Shown: positions 1 through 6,147 of the stretch, piece after piece | Layout: each line of letters opens with the position of its first letter | Position numbering within the stretch: the stretch's first letter is position 1 | Assembly (NCBI GenBank): GCA_040755415.1 | Contig: JBFMAZ010000065.1 | Location: forward strand, 1 to 9,292 | Direction: 5' to 3' | Length of the DNA: 9,292 nt | Source of the DNA: QYQD01 sp040755415 | Lineage (GTDB): Bacteria > Desulfobacterota > QYQD01 | Notes under the pieces: generated by a model | What the model saw: the letters and a program-made list of their open reading frames with translations, nothing else | Told to the model about the DNA's origin: nothing | Databases searched by the model: none | Position numbers and translations under genes: made by a program

Positions 1-90
1 GAAAACGGCGCCTCGAAAATCCCCCTTAATCCCCCTTTTTCAAAGGGGGAAATGTTTCTCCTCCCTTTGGAAAAGGGAGGTTGGGAGGGA
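1..90 (+). repeat. GC-rich palindromic extragenic repeat, left copy
   Basis: This unit contains two hairpins. The first pairs CCCCCTTT (31-38) with AAAGGGGG (42-49) and is preceded by a third half-copy (21-28). The second pairs CTCCCTTT (61-68) with AAAGGGAG (72-79) and is followed by a half-copy (about 83-89). It is repeated in direct orientation at 9204-9292 with six substitutions and one single-base gap. An inverted, more diverged copy lies at 161-247. The build (hairpin plus extra half-site) resembles the small palindromic repeats scattered in many Desulfobacterota and related genomes. It encodes nothing. Confidence 0.85.
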
Positions 91-102
91 TTTTAAAATA
101 CT

Positions 103-126
103 TTTTCAAACAGCTAAACTGATACA
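103..126 (+). repeat. Left arm of a perfect 24-bp inverted repeat
   Basis: The 24 bases here, with the core CAAACAGCTAAACTGATACA, are the exact reverse complement of 9166-9189, about 9 kb away. Each arm lies 12 to 14 bp from a copy of the palindromic repeat (1-90 and 9204-9292). A 24/24 match is far beyond chance in a window of this size. Its role is unknown. It may be the end of a longer dispersed repeat. Confidence 0.85.
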
Positions 127-160
127 CAAATTCTAACTACTGTTCATCTGAAAACTGCCA

Positions 161-247
161 AATCCCCCCCCATGCCCCCCTTTGCTAAAGGGGGGGAAAA
201 TATTGAAATCCCCCTTTGGAAAAGGGGGATACAGGGGGATTTTCGAA
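161..247 (-). repeat. GC-rich palindromic extragenic repeat, inverted copy
   Basis: Read on the minus strand this has the same order of elements as 1-90: a half-site, a hairpin (CCCCCTTT 210-217 with AAAGGGGG 221-228), then a second hairpin (CCCCCCTTT 175-183 with AAAGGGGGG 187-195) and a trailing half-site. With 1-90 it makes a head-to-head pair around the 24-bp repeat arm. It begins 7 bp beyond the acs stop codon, so transcripts of acs would run into these stems. They could slow or end transcription or protect the 3' end, but there is no clean U-tract of a classical terminator. Confidence 0.75.
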
Positions 248-253
248 TGAACC

Positions 254-2224
254 CTAGCCGCTTGTCTGGCTTTTAATAAGTTCTTCAACAACCGATGGAT
301 CGGCCAGGGTGCTGATGTCGCCCAATTGGTCGAATTTGCCCTGGGCAATATTTTTTAAAATACGGCGCATAATTTTTCCGCTCCGGGTCTTGGGCAGTAC
401 ATCGACGAACTGTATTTTTTCCGGAGCGGCTATAGGGCCGATCTTTTTACGTACGTGTTCTATCAGCTCGTTTTGAAGATTCTCTCTTCGGATTATTCCC
501 TTTTTCAAGATGACAAAGGCATAGATAGCCTGGCCTTTTATCTCATGCGGGTATCCCACCACCGCTGCCTCCGCCACATCCGGGCAGGAGACTAAGGCGC
601 TTTCAATCTCGGCAGTGCCCAGCCTGTGGCCGGAGACATTAATAACATCATCGATGCGGCCTGTAATCCAGAAATATCCGTCCTCGTCCCGTCTGGCCCC
701 ATCGCCGGTGAAATACAGGCCCGGAAACTGGGAAAAATATGTCTCTTTGAATCGCTCCGGGTGGCCATAGACGGTGTACATCATACCCGGCCAGGTTTTT
801 TTGATAACGAGGAATCCGTCTTTGTTTGCCGGACATTCCCGGCCGTCGGCATCAATGACCGCAGCATCCACCCCAAAGAAGGGGAGGACGGCTGATCCAG
901 GCTTAAGAGGCGTAGCCCCGGGAAAAGGCGAGATCAATGCCCCGCCGGTCTCGGTTTGCCACCAGGTATCCACTATGGGGCAGCGCCCCTGGCCGATGAC
1001 CCGATGGTACCAGAGCCAGGCCTCCGGATTGATAACTTCACCTACACTCCCCAGAAGACGCAGGCTGCTTAGATCATGCTTCTCAGGCCATGATTCTCCC
1101 TCTCTAGCCAGGGCCCGGATCAGGGTTGGTGCGGTGTAGAAGACGCTGACCCGGTGCTTTTCTACTACTTCCCACAGGCGATCGGGGGCCGGATAGGTAG
1201 GTGTCCCCTCGAATAAAACACTGGTGGCCCCGGCAGCCAGAGGTCCATAAACGATATAACTATGGCCGGTGATCCATCCGATATCCGCTGTGCACCAGAA
1301 GGTATCCTCCTCATGAATATCAAAAATCCATTTCAAGGTCTCAAGTGCGTAAAGCAGATAGCCGCCTGTAGTATGCAGCACTCCTTTGGGTTTACCGGTG
1401 CTCCCTGATGTGTAAAGTATGAAAAGCGGATCCTCTGCATCCATTATCTCGGGCTTGCATACAGGAGAAATATCCGGGGCGGTCATCTCATCATCCCATA
1501 GACTATCCCGGCCTGGAACCATGTCTATAGGGATGCCCCCCCTCCGGCAGACAATACAGGATTCGACCTCAGGACATTCGGCCAGGGCTACGTCTGCATT
1601 ATTTTTTAGTTCTATTACCTTTTCTCCCCGGAAAGAGCCGTCTGCCGTGATGAGCAGCTTAGCCTGTTCGTCATTGATGCGGTCGCGTAAGGATTCGGCG
1701 CTGAATCCGGCAAAGATGACCGTATGGATAGCGCCAATACGGCTGGCAGCCAGCATACTGATAGGCAGCTCCGGTATCATGGGCAGGTAGATGGCAATGC
1801 GGTCACCTTTTTTTATACCTTTCTTTTTCAGGACATTGGCAAACTTACAGACCAGGTAATGAAGGTGCTGGTAAGTAAGGGTCTGCTCCCGTCCCCGTTC
1901 TCCTTCATAGATGAGGGCCGCTTTATTTCTTCGGAATGAGTCTAAATGCCGGTCCAGGCAGTTATAGGAGGCGTTCAGCTTGCCGCCTGTAAACCAGCTT
2001 ACCCGGGGTTCGTTAAAATCAGCCTCAAAGACCTTGTCCCACTTCCTGAACCAGGTAAGGTCTTCTGCCATCTCGCTCCAGAACCCTTCCGGGTCGCGCA
2101 GGGAACGCCCGTACATCTTTTTGTAGTCTTCCAGACTCCTTAAGCGCGCCTTTTGCCTGAATTCAACCGGAGGCTCAAAAATCTTTTCTTGCTTCATAAC
2201 GGGGTCGGTGAGCGCCGTCATCAT
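254..2224 (-). CDS. acs: Acetyl-CoA synthetase (AMP-forming)
   Basis: Makes acetyl-CoA from acetate, ATP and CoA through acetyl-AMP, releasing AMP and pyrophosphate in the cytoplasm. The 656 residues match the family length (about 650). Visible motifs: the P-loop-like YTSGSTGKPKG (271-281), DTWWQTETGG (419-428), YFTGD (504-508), the hinge and A8 region GRIDDVINVSGHRLG (522-536), and PKTRSGKIMRR (611-621). K617 in the last motif corresponds to the catalytic lysine that is reversibly acetylated in Salmonella Acs. The double Trp at 421-422 includes the residue known to limit the acyl pocket to acetate, so acetate rather than a longer acid is the likely substrate. The start ATG (2224-2222) shares one base with the TAA of the upstream CBS-ACT gene, and a second ATG follows at once. 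There is no clear Shine-Dalgarno, which fits translational coupling. No acetyltransferase or deacetylase gene for Acs is in the window. Confidence 0.97.
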   Translation of the reverse strand: MMTALTDPVMKQEKIFEPPVEFRQKARLRSLEDYKKMYGRSLRDPEGFWSEMAEDLTWFRKWDKVFEADFNEPRVSWFTGGKLNASYNCLDRHLDSFRRNKAALIYEGERGREQTLTYQHLHYLVCKFANVLKKKGIKKGDRIAIYLPMIPELPISMLAASRIGAIHTVIFAGFSAESLRDRINDEQAKLLITADGSFRGEKVIELKNNADVALAECPEVESCIVCRRGGIPIDMVPGRDSLWDDEMTAPDISPVCKPEIMDAEDPLFILYTSGSTGKPKGVLHTTGGYLLYALETLKWIFDIHEEDTFWCTADIGWITGHSYIVYGPLAAGATSVLFEGTPTYPAPDRLWEVVEKHRVSVFYTAPTLIRALAREGESWPEKHDLSSLRLLGSVGEVINPEAWLWYHRVIGQGRCPIVDTWWQTETGGALISPFPGATPLKPGSAVLPFFGVDAAVIDADGRECPANKDGFLVIKKTWPGMMYTVYGHPERFKETYFSQFPGLYFTGDGARRDEDGYFWITGRIDDVINVSGHRLGTAEIESALVSCPDVAEAAVVGYPHEIKGQAIYAFVILKKGIIRRENLQNELIEHVRKKIGPIAAPEKIQFVDVLPKTRSGKIMRRILKNIAQGKFDQLGDISTLADPSVVEELIKSQTSG

Positions 2225-2835
2225 TAACGCATGACTGACACAACCTTATAGCCATGCCTCTCCAGTGACTTAACAATCGGCTCCGGATCGCACTTCTGAA
2301 GACGAATATACTGCAACTTTTTCCGGGGAGATTGGTTCACTATACCTATGCTTATAATTTCGCTGTTATTTTCTTTGATTATGCGTGAGATTTCTTCTAT
2401 GGACCCCTCCTCACCTTTTAATTCCAGATCAATCCGGGAGCTGGCCTTTAAAAGCCCCATCATCTCGATAAAAGCAGCGAGGATGTCGGTAGTGGTGATT
2501 ATGCCTACCAGTTTTTTATTTTCAACTACAGGCAGACAGCCGATCTTATGGCCATGTATCAGGCTGGCTGCCAATTCAACATTGGCCTGGGGTTCTATGG
2601 TTATCGGGTTGATAACCATGGCATCCTGGACCGAGATATTTTCTACCATCGACAGGAAAAAGAACTGACGCAGGCTGCCTTCCGTGACCAGGCCCACCAT
2701 GGAACTCTTATCATTTTCCTCTACGACGGGCAGGTGGCGGATAGAATGTTTTTTCATAAGCTTCAGGGCCTCCTGAACCGTAGCTCCTTTACCTATAGTG
2801 ATAACCTTTTTGATCATCCAGTTTTTGACTTTCAC
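2224..2835 (-). CDS. CBS-CBS-ACT domain protein, AcuB-like
   Basis: 203 residues. Two CBS domains occupy about 7-60 (MIKKVITIGKGATVQEALKL, HLPVVEE, VGLVTEG) and 70-124 (DAMVINPITIEPQANVELAA, GCLPVVE, LVGIITTTDIL). A C-terminal ACT-like segment of about 70 residues (132-203) follows. This CBS-CBS-ACT order and length are those of AcuB, a member of the Bacillus acuABC cluster next to acsA. Paired CBS domains generally bind AMP, ATP or other adenosyl ligands. The start is GTG (2835-2833) with AAGGGA (minus strand) about 9 bases upstream. The gene runs directly into acs with a one-base overlap, so the two products are probably made in fixed proportion. A role in sensing adenine nucleotides to tune acetate activation is my inference. 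No enzymatic domain is present. Confidence 0.85.
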   Translation of the reverse strand: MKVKNWMIKKVITIGKGATVQEALKLMKKHSIRHLPVVEENDKSSMVGLVTEGSLRQFFFLSMVENISVQDAMVINPITIEPQANVELAASLIHGHKIGCLPVVENKKLVGIITTTDILAAFIEMMGLLKASSRIDLELKGEEGSIEEISRIIKENNSEIISIGIVNQSPRKKLQYIRLQKCDPEPIVKSLERHGYKVVSVMR

Positions 2836-2945
2836 GGTTGTTATCCCTTTTTGCTGATGGCCGACTACTGAATACCTGTATCGATACTAACATATAAGAA
2901 GGAGTGAAGTAAATACCTTCCTCCCGCCCCATCGCTCATCACCCA

Positions 2946-3000
2946 TTACTCTTCTTCTGACTTGTGAATTCTGTCTTCTTTCTCCTGTCTTCTGGTGAAA
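2946..3000 (-). repeat. Low-complexity GA/CT-rich segment forming the 3' end of the phosphatidyltransferase gene
   Basis: On the minus strand this stretch is built from near-repeats of AGAAGACAGGAGA, AGAAGACAGAATTC and AAGTCAGAAGAAG. It continues past the stop codon into another monotonous stretch (GTAATGGGTGATGAGCGATG, about 2931-2950). Such strings of the type ACAGAAGTCAGAATTC occur as dispersed extragenic repeats in several bacterial phyla. Here it encodes the charged tail RRQEKEDRIHKSEEE. Confidence 0.5.
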
Positions 3001-3551
3001 ATAATCCTCTGTAGTGTTGTAACATGAGTAATTAAGGCCAGGATAAAGATAGCGTATGGTAAAAGGTCAAAGATGGCGCCGGCAGCTAATATAATTACCC
3101 GTTCCGGCCTTTCCGCTATCCCCACCGAGCAGCGCGGGATAATTAACTCCGCCCTGGCCCGAACGTAAGGAATAAGGGCCGTTCCAGACATGGCCATAAG
3201 CGTCCAGAGAAGGAGTGTCTTTTGTCCGCTGCTCCCATAATAGTAAGCAATACCAGCCAGGATGCCCAGATCCACGTACCGGTCTAATACCGAATCCAGA
3301 AAACCGCCAAAACGAGTGACCTTACCTTGCGTTCTGGCCAGGGCGCCGTCAAGTATGTCAAAAAGACCGGAGACGAGTAGTATCAGTCCGCCCCACAGGC
3401 CCTGGCCCTGGCCAAAAAGAATCGTGGCCGGGATGGCCACCACCACACTGGTTATGGTCAGAAAGTTGGGACTGATACCCAGGCGGTGGATATGAGATAA
3501 AAGGCCGCTTAGTAACAGATCAAGTTTATGGCCAAGGTTATGGCTGAGCAT
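2946..3551 (-). CDS. CDP-alcohol phosphatidyltransferase, inner membrane
   Basis: Transfers a phosphatidyl (or related) group from a CDP-lipid to an alcohol in phospholipid synthesis. The complete family signature is present: D65, D68-G69, A72-R73, then G82, D86 and D90, spaced as in D-x2-DG-x2-AR-x8-G-x3-D-x3-D. Several hydrophobic stretches (about 30-46, 51-64, 94-106, 113-128, 151-178) fit the six-helix membrane fold. The segment YVRARAEL (129-136) followed by GIAERPERVI (144-153) resembles the phosphatidylinositol-phosphate and archaetidylinositol-phosphate synthase branch more than PgsA or PssA. I recall this from family patterns and have not tested it. The ATG at 3551 is the earliest possible start because an in-frame TGA lies 12 bases upstream. 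The Shine-Dalgarno is weak. The last 17 or so residues are highly charged and come from low-complexity DNA. A 110-bp gap separates it from the CBS-ACT gene. Confidence 0.9.
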   Translation of the reverse strand: MLSHNLGHKLDLLLSGLLSHIHRLGISPNFLTITSVVVAIPATILFGQGQGLWGGLILLVSGLFDILDGALARTQGKVTRFGGFLDSVLDRYVDLGILAGIAYYYGSSGQKTLLLWTLMAMSGTALIPYVRARAELIIPRCSVGIAERPERVIILAAGAIFDLLPYAIFILALITHVTTLQRIIFTRRQEKEDRIHKSEEE

Positions 3552-3668
3552 GCAATCCGGCGCTCACATTCCATACGGAAGAACTGCCCGCCTGAGGCGG
3601 ATGATTTTTGATTATGCGGGACAGGTTAGCAGAAAAAGGCTGAAAGTCAAGAATGTCAAAAGTTCTAT

Positions 3669-3885
3669 AAAAAACCACAGAGATGGGAAATTCGAAATCC
3701 GAAGTACGAAACTCGAAACAAATTCAAATGACCAAATAAGGGCAATGACCAAAACGAAAAATCGAAGAGATTGCTGATGACGTTTCGAACATTTGATATT
3801 TGGATTTCTGATTTGTTTCGGATTTCGTATTTCGATATTCGGATTTGGTTGCGGCTATGCCGCGCTGTGTCCTCTGTGGTTGAGT
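3669..3885. repeat. Large imperfect inverted repeat in the hsp20 to phosphatidyltransferase gap
   Basis: The 378-bp gap between the Hsp20 stop (3930) and the phosphatidyltransferase start (3551) holds no credible gene. It contains an inverted repeat of about 215 bp. The outer ends ACCACAGAG (3674-3682) and CTCTGTGGT (3872-3880) match exactly. The inner arms (about 3690-3740 and 3795-3848) are AT-rich strings of CGAAATCCGAAGTACGAAAC type that pair with many mismatches. An added GC hairpin, CCGCCT-G-AGGCGG, lies at 3588-3600. The structure looks like an extragenic, possibly miniature-transposon-like, repeat. Open frames within it on both strands are by-products of its CGAAA periodicity. Confidence 0.7.
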
Positions 3886-3929
3886 TTTTCACAAAACTAT
3901 CTCTCCGGGAAAGAGAAAAAAACATGACA

Positions 3930-4376
3930 TTATTCTGCCTTGACAGTAATCTGTTTGGGTTTTACCTCTTCCTTCTTGGGCAATGTAATCTTGAGAACCC
4001 CCTTTTTATAGCTAGCCTTGATCTCTTCGCTTTTAACCGGAACAGGGAGCCGTATAGAGCGGGAAAATGCCCCGTAACAAGATTCGATACGGTGGAAGTT
4101 TTCTCCTTTTTCTTCCTTTTCTTGTCTCTTTTCTCCCTTAATAGTGAGGACATCGCCTGACAACGAGATGTCAATATCCTTGGCCTCCATCCCCGGAACT
4201 TCAGCCTTGACGATGATGTTATCTTTCGTTTCGGAGACATCGAGTGAAGGGCTCCATTCCCTGGATATGGGTTCGAGTTCGGGTCCGCGGGCGAAAAAGG
4301 TATCCCATATGCGATCCATTTCTCGCCGTAGGTCACTCAATTCTTTAAATGGTTTCCAAGGGGTCAATTCAAACAT
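3930..4376 (-). CDS. Small heat-shock protein, Hsp20/alpha-crystallin family
   Basis: ATP-independent chaperone that holds unfolding proteins in a refoldable state. It acts as a large cytoplasmic oligomer. From the chosen start the protein has 148 residues, normal for bacterial class A Hsp20. The alpha-crystallin domain spans about 41-134, from WSPSLDVSETKDNIIVKAEVPG to the strongly conserved ASYKKGVLKITLPK (121-134). The C-terminal I-x-V anchor is ITV (143-145). The frame stays open upstream to 4439, but the ATG at 4376 is chosen because AGGAGGT lies six bases before it and the homologue-like start MFELTPWKPFKELSDL begins there. It stands alone, divergent from the DUF1015 gene. I found neither a CIRCE element nor a clear heat-shock promoter. 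Confidence 0.95.
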   Translation of the reverse strand: MFELTPWKPFKELSDLRREMDRIWDTFFARGPELEPISREWSPSLDVSETKDNIIVKAEVPGMEAKDIDISLSGDVLTIKGEKRQEKEEKGENFHRIESCYGAFSRSIRLPVPVKSEEIKASYKKGVLKITLPKKEEVKPKQITVKAE

Positions 4377-4382
4377 ATATAC

Positions 4383-4389
4383 ACCTCCT
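4383..4389 (-). promoter_or_regulatory. Shine-Dalgarno of hsp20
   Basis: Minus-strand AGGAGGT, six bases before the ATG at 4376-4374. It decides this start over the upstream in-frame ATG at 4439, which would add 21 residues not expected for the family. Confidence 0.85.
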
Positions 4390-4470
4390 GTCCATTTGTC
4401 GTTTCCTCCCCTTCCCGGAGAGAAATATTGAGGCTCCAATCATAATGATCTCGTAAAAAATCTCTTAAAT

Positions 4471-4576
4471 TCCCTCTCCCTTGACGGGAGAGGGTTGGGG
4501 TGAGGGTGAAAATAGCGATGTTTTAAAAAGTTACGTTTCCCCCTCCCCTTAATCCCCTCCCGCCAGGGGAGGGGAG
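4471..4576. repeat. Pair of GC-rich palindromic repeats in the divergent hsp20/DUF1015 region
   Basis: The first hairpin has a perfect 9-bp stem, CCCTCTCCC (4472-4480) with GGGAGAGGG (4486-4494), followed by a half-copy GGGGTGAGGG. The second is CCCCTCC (4554-4560) with GGAGGGG (4568-4574), preceded by a half-copy CCCCTCCCC (about 4540-4548). This is the same mirror-image plan as the units at 1-90, 161-247 and 9204-9292, with different stem sequences. The rest of the 410-bp intergenic region 4377-4786 holds the hsp20 Shine-Dalgarno, AT-rich sequence (4577-4616), a possible leader ORF and a hairpin before the DUF1015 gene. Confidence 0.75.
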
Positions 4577-4691
4577 TTTCGATTTTTGACGAAAGCTTTA
4601 ATTAATATGTTAAGGTCTCGCAGATTCGCAGTCAACTGGTTTCTAAGAGTTGACAAAAGCCGGGGAAAAGCCTTGACGCCATAGGAGGGGC

Positions 4692-4799
4692 ATGTTAACT
4701 ATGGCCGTCAGTTTTTGGCTTTTGGATATAGACCGGTCCCGCATGGGGCGGTTCCCGGTTCATGTTTTCTATAAGGAGGAATATCGGTGGCCTGCATAA
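4692..4799 (+). CDS. Possible 35-residue leader ORF overlapping the DUF1015 start
   Basis: An ATG at 4692, with a second in-frame ATG at 4701, opens a frame of 35 (or 32) residues. It ends at TAA 4797-4799, 13 bases inside the DUF1015 gene. AGGAGGGG (4683-4690) precedes it. That is tight for the first ATG and ten bases from the second. The peptide (MAVSFWLLDIDRSRMGRFPV and onward) matches no family I recognise. Overlap with the next start suggests translational coupling or a leader peptide, but a chance ORF is quite possible. The Shine-Dalgarno of the DUF1015 gene is inside its coding sequence. Confidence 0.3.
   Translation: MLTMAVSFWLLDIDRSRMGRFPVHVFYKEEYRWPA
4731..4760 (+). promoter_or_regulatory. 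Hairpin just upstream of the DUF1015 ribosome binding site
   Basis: Two nested stems can form: ACCGG (4732-4736) with CCGGT (4755-4759), and CCGC (4739-4742) with GCGG (4748-4751). The structure ends 13 bases before the Shine-Dalgarno AAGGAGGA (4773-4780). It has no run of T after it, so it is not a terminator. It matches no riboswitch class I recognise. It could affect access of ribosomes to the DUF1015 start. Confidence 0.35.
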
Positions 4800-6142
4800 A
4801 GCCCTTCCGTGGGCTCAGATACGACCCTAAAAAGATTGGTGATATGGAAAAGGTAATGACACCGCCTTATGATGTCATATCGCCTGAGCAGCAGGAGGCC
4901 TTCTACGATAAGAGCCCGTATAATGTAGTGCGTCTGGACTTCGGAAAGAATTTAGAAGGCGATGGTGCGAAACATAACCGCTATACCCGGGCCGCTGAAG
5001 ACTTTAAGGCCTGGCAGAAGGCGGCTGTGCTTGTCCGTGATGAGCGGCCGGCTGTCTATTTGTACCATGTTACCTACACCCTGGATGATAGCCATGTCTT
5101 TACCCGTAAGGGTTTTCTCTGTCTGGTAAGATTGGAGGATTTTTCGGCCGGTATAGTCAGGCCCCATGAAAAGACCTTTCCTAAGGTTACTACCGACCGT
5201 CTTAAACTGATGGAGCACTGCTCGGCCAATTTCAGCCCGGTGTTTTCCCTTTATTCGGATACCGAGAATACCGTCACGGAGATACTTGGAAGGCATAAAA
5301 AAGAGCCTTCTCTTGCCTCTTTTTATGACTGGGCAGGCCTAAAGCACGAGATGTGGGCCGTTACGGACCCCAGGGCCATAACCAGGGTCCAAAAAATCTT
5401 AGATAAAGAGCCCCTTTTCATCGCTGACGGGCATCACCGCTATACCACGGCCCTTGAGTATCGCCGGATAATGCAGGAGAGATATCCGGAGTACGGGGAG
5501 CAGCAGGCATTTAACCATATCATGATGTACCTCTGCAGTATGGAAGACAAGGGGCTTGTAATACTCCCGACCCACCGCCTGGTCACCCGCGAGAAAGGCC
5601 TTTCATGGCAGGATTTCAAGAAGAAGGCCGTAAGCTATTTTGACGTGGAGAAAATTCCTCTTAATAGCCAGGATTATACGGGCCGGGCCGGGGAGGTCCG
5701 CCGTGCCCTGGAGAAGGCCGGCCGGGACAGGCGGCAGGCTATCGGCCTTTATACCGGTTCCCATGACCATTTTCATCTCCTAGGTTTAAAGAAGGAAACG
5801 AGGCAGGAGGTCTTTGGCAGAGCGGTGCCTGCCCCGCTCCAGGAACTGGATGTCTTTGTATTGACTGAGCTTGTTCTGGGCCGGGTCCTGGGATTGGCAA
5901 ACACAAATAAAGACAACGCCTCTGGAGACAGGGTGAGTTACTATCATAACGCCCGCGAGGCCATGGAAAAAGCGGCCAGGGGCGATAAGGCCTGGGCCTT
6001 CCTGCTTAACCCTACCCCTATTGAACAGGTAAAAAATGTGGCCACGGCCGGCCTGGTTATGCCGCATAAGTCAACTTATTTCTATCCAAAGGTACTGACC
6101 GGGCTGGTCATTAATAAGATCGTCCCTGATGAGGAGGTGTAA
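4787..6142 (+). CDS. DUF1015 family protein (COG4198), function unknown
   Basis: 451 residues, the usual size for this family. The typical opening is seen: IKPFRGLRYDP (4-14) and VMTPPYDVISPEQQ (23-36). The family's conserved blocks follow: IVRPHEKTFPKVTTDR (123-138), the very strongly conserved FIADGHHRYTTALEYR (211-226), and ILPTHRLV (259-266). The invariant His, Asp and Arg residues suggest an enzyme, but I cannot name a reaction from the sequence. There is no signal peptide or membrane segment, so it should be cytoplasmic. The start is GTG with AAGGAGGA (4773-4780) six bases upstream. It matches the family N-terminus. The methyltransferase gene begins six bases past the stop, with its Shine-Dalgarno inside the last DUF1015 codons, so the two genes form an operon. 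Confidence 0.92.
   Translation: MACIKPFRGLRYDPKKIGDMEKVMTPPYDVISPEQQEAFYDKSPYNVVRLDFGKNLEGDGAKHNRYTRAAEDFKAWQKAAVLVRDERPAVYLYHVTYTLDDSHVFTRKGFLCLVRLEDFSAGIVRPHEKTFPKVTTDRLKLMEHCSANFSPVFSLYSDTENTVTEILGRHKKEPSLASFYDWAGLKHEMWAVTDPRAITRVQKILDKEPLFIADGHHRYTTALEYRRIMQERYPEYGEQQAFNHIMMYLCSMEDKGLVILPTHRLVTREKGLSWQDFKKKAVSYFDVEKIPLNSQDYTGRAGEVRRALEKAGRDRRQAIGLYTGSHDHFHLLGLKKETRQEVFGRAVPAPLQELDVFVLTELVLGRVLGLANTNKDNASGDRVSYYHNAREAMEKAARGDKAWAFLLNPTPIEQVKNVATAGLVMPHKSTYFYPKVLTGLVINKIVPDEEV
6132..6138 (+). promoter_or_regulatory. Shine-Dalgarno that points to the ATA start of the methyltransferase
   Basis: AGGAGGT, embedded in the last codons of the DUF1015 gene, lies nine bases before ATA 6148-6150. 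No ATG, GTG or TTG exists in the methyltransferase frame near it. The only ATG nearby (6129) opens a frame that stops after ten codons. Confidence 0.65.
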
Positions 6143-6147
6143 GGTTT

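Noticed and set aside
1..247. CRISPR-like array in the GC-rich repeats
   Set aside because: The units are hairpins in opposite orientation with no regular unique spacers of constant length and no cas genes.
626..2143. Several open frames on the plus strand opposite acs
   Set aside because: They are antisense to a strongly conserved gene, lack ribosome sites and show no protein family pattern.
3550..4160. Open frames within and beside the large inverted repeat, and antisense to hsp20
   Set aside because: Their peptides reflect the CGAAA periodicity (for example repeated FRISYFDIRI-like strings) or the antisense of Hsp20.
4377..4439. Upstream start of hsp20 at 4439
   Set aside because: The added 21 residues lack family similarity, while the ATG at 4376 has a strong AGGAGGT six bases upstream.
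4650..4701. Sigma-70 type promoter before DUF1015 (TTGACA at 4650, or TTGACG at 4673 with TAACTA at 4696)
   Set aside because: The first box has no -10 partner at proper distance. The second pairs with only a poor -10. Too weak to list without transcript data.
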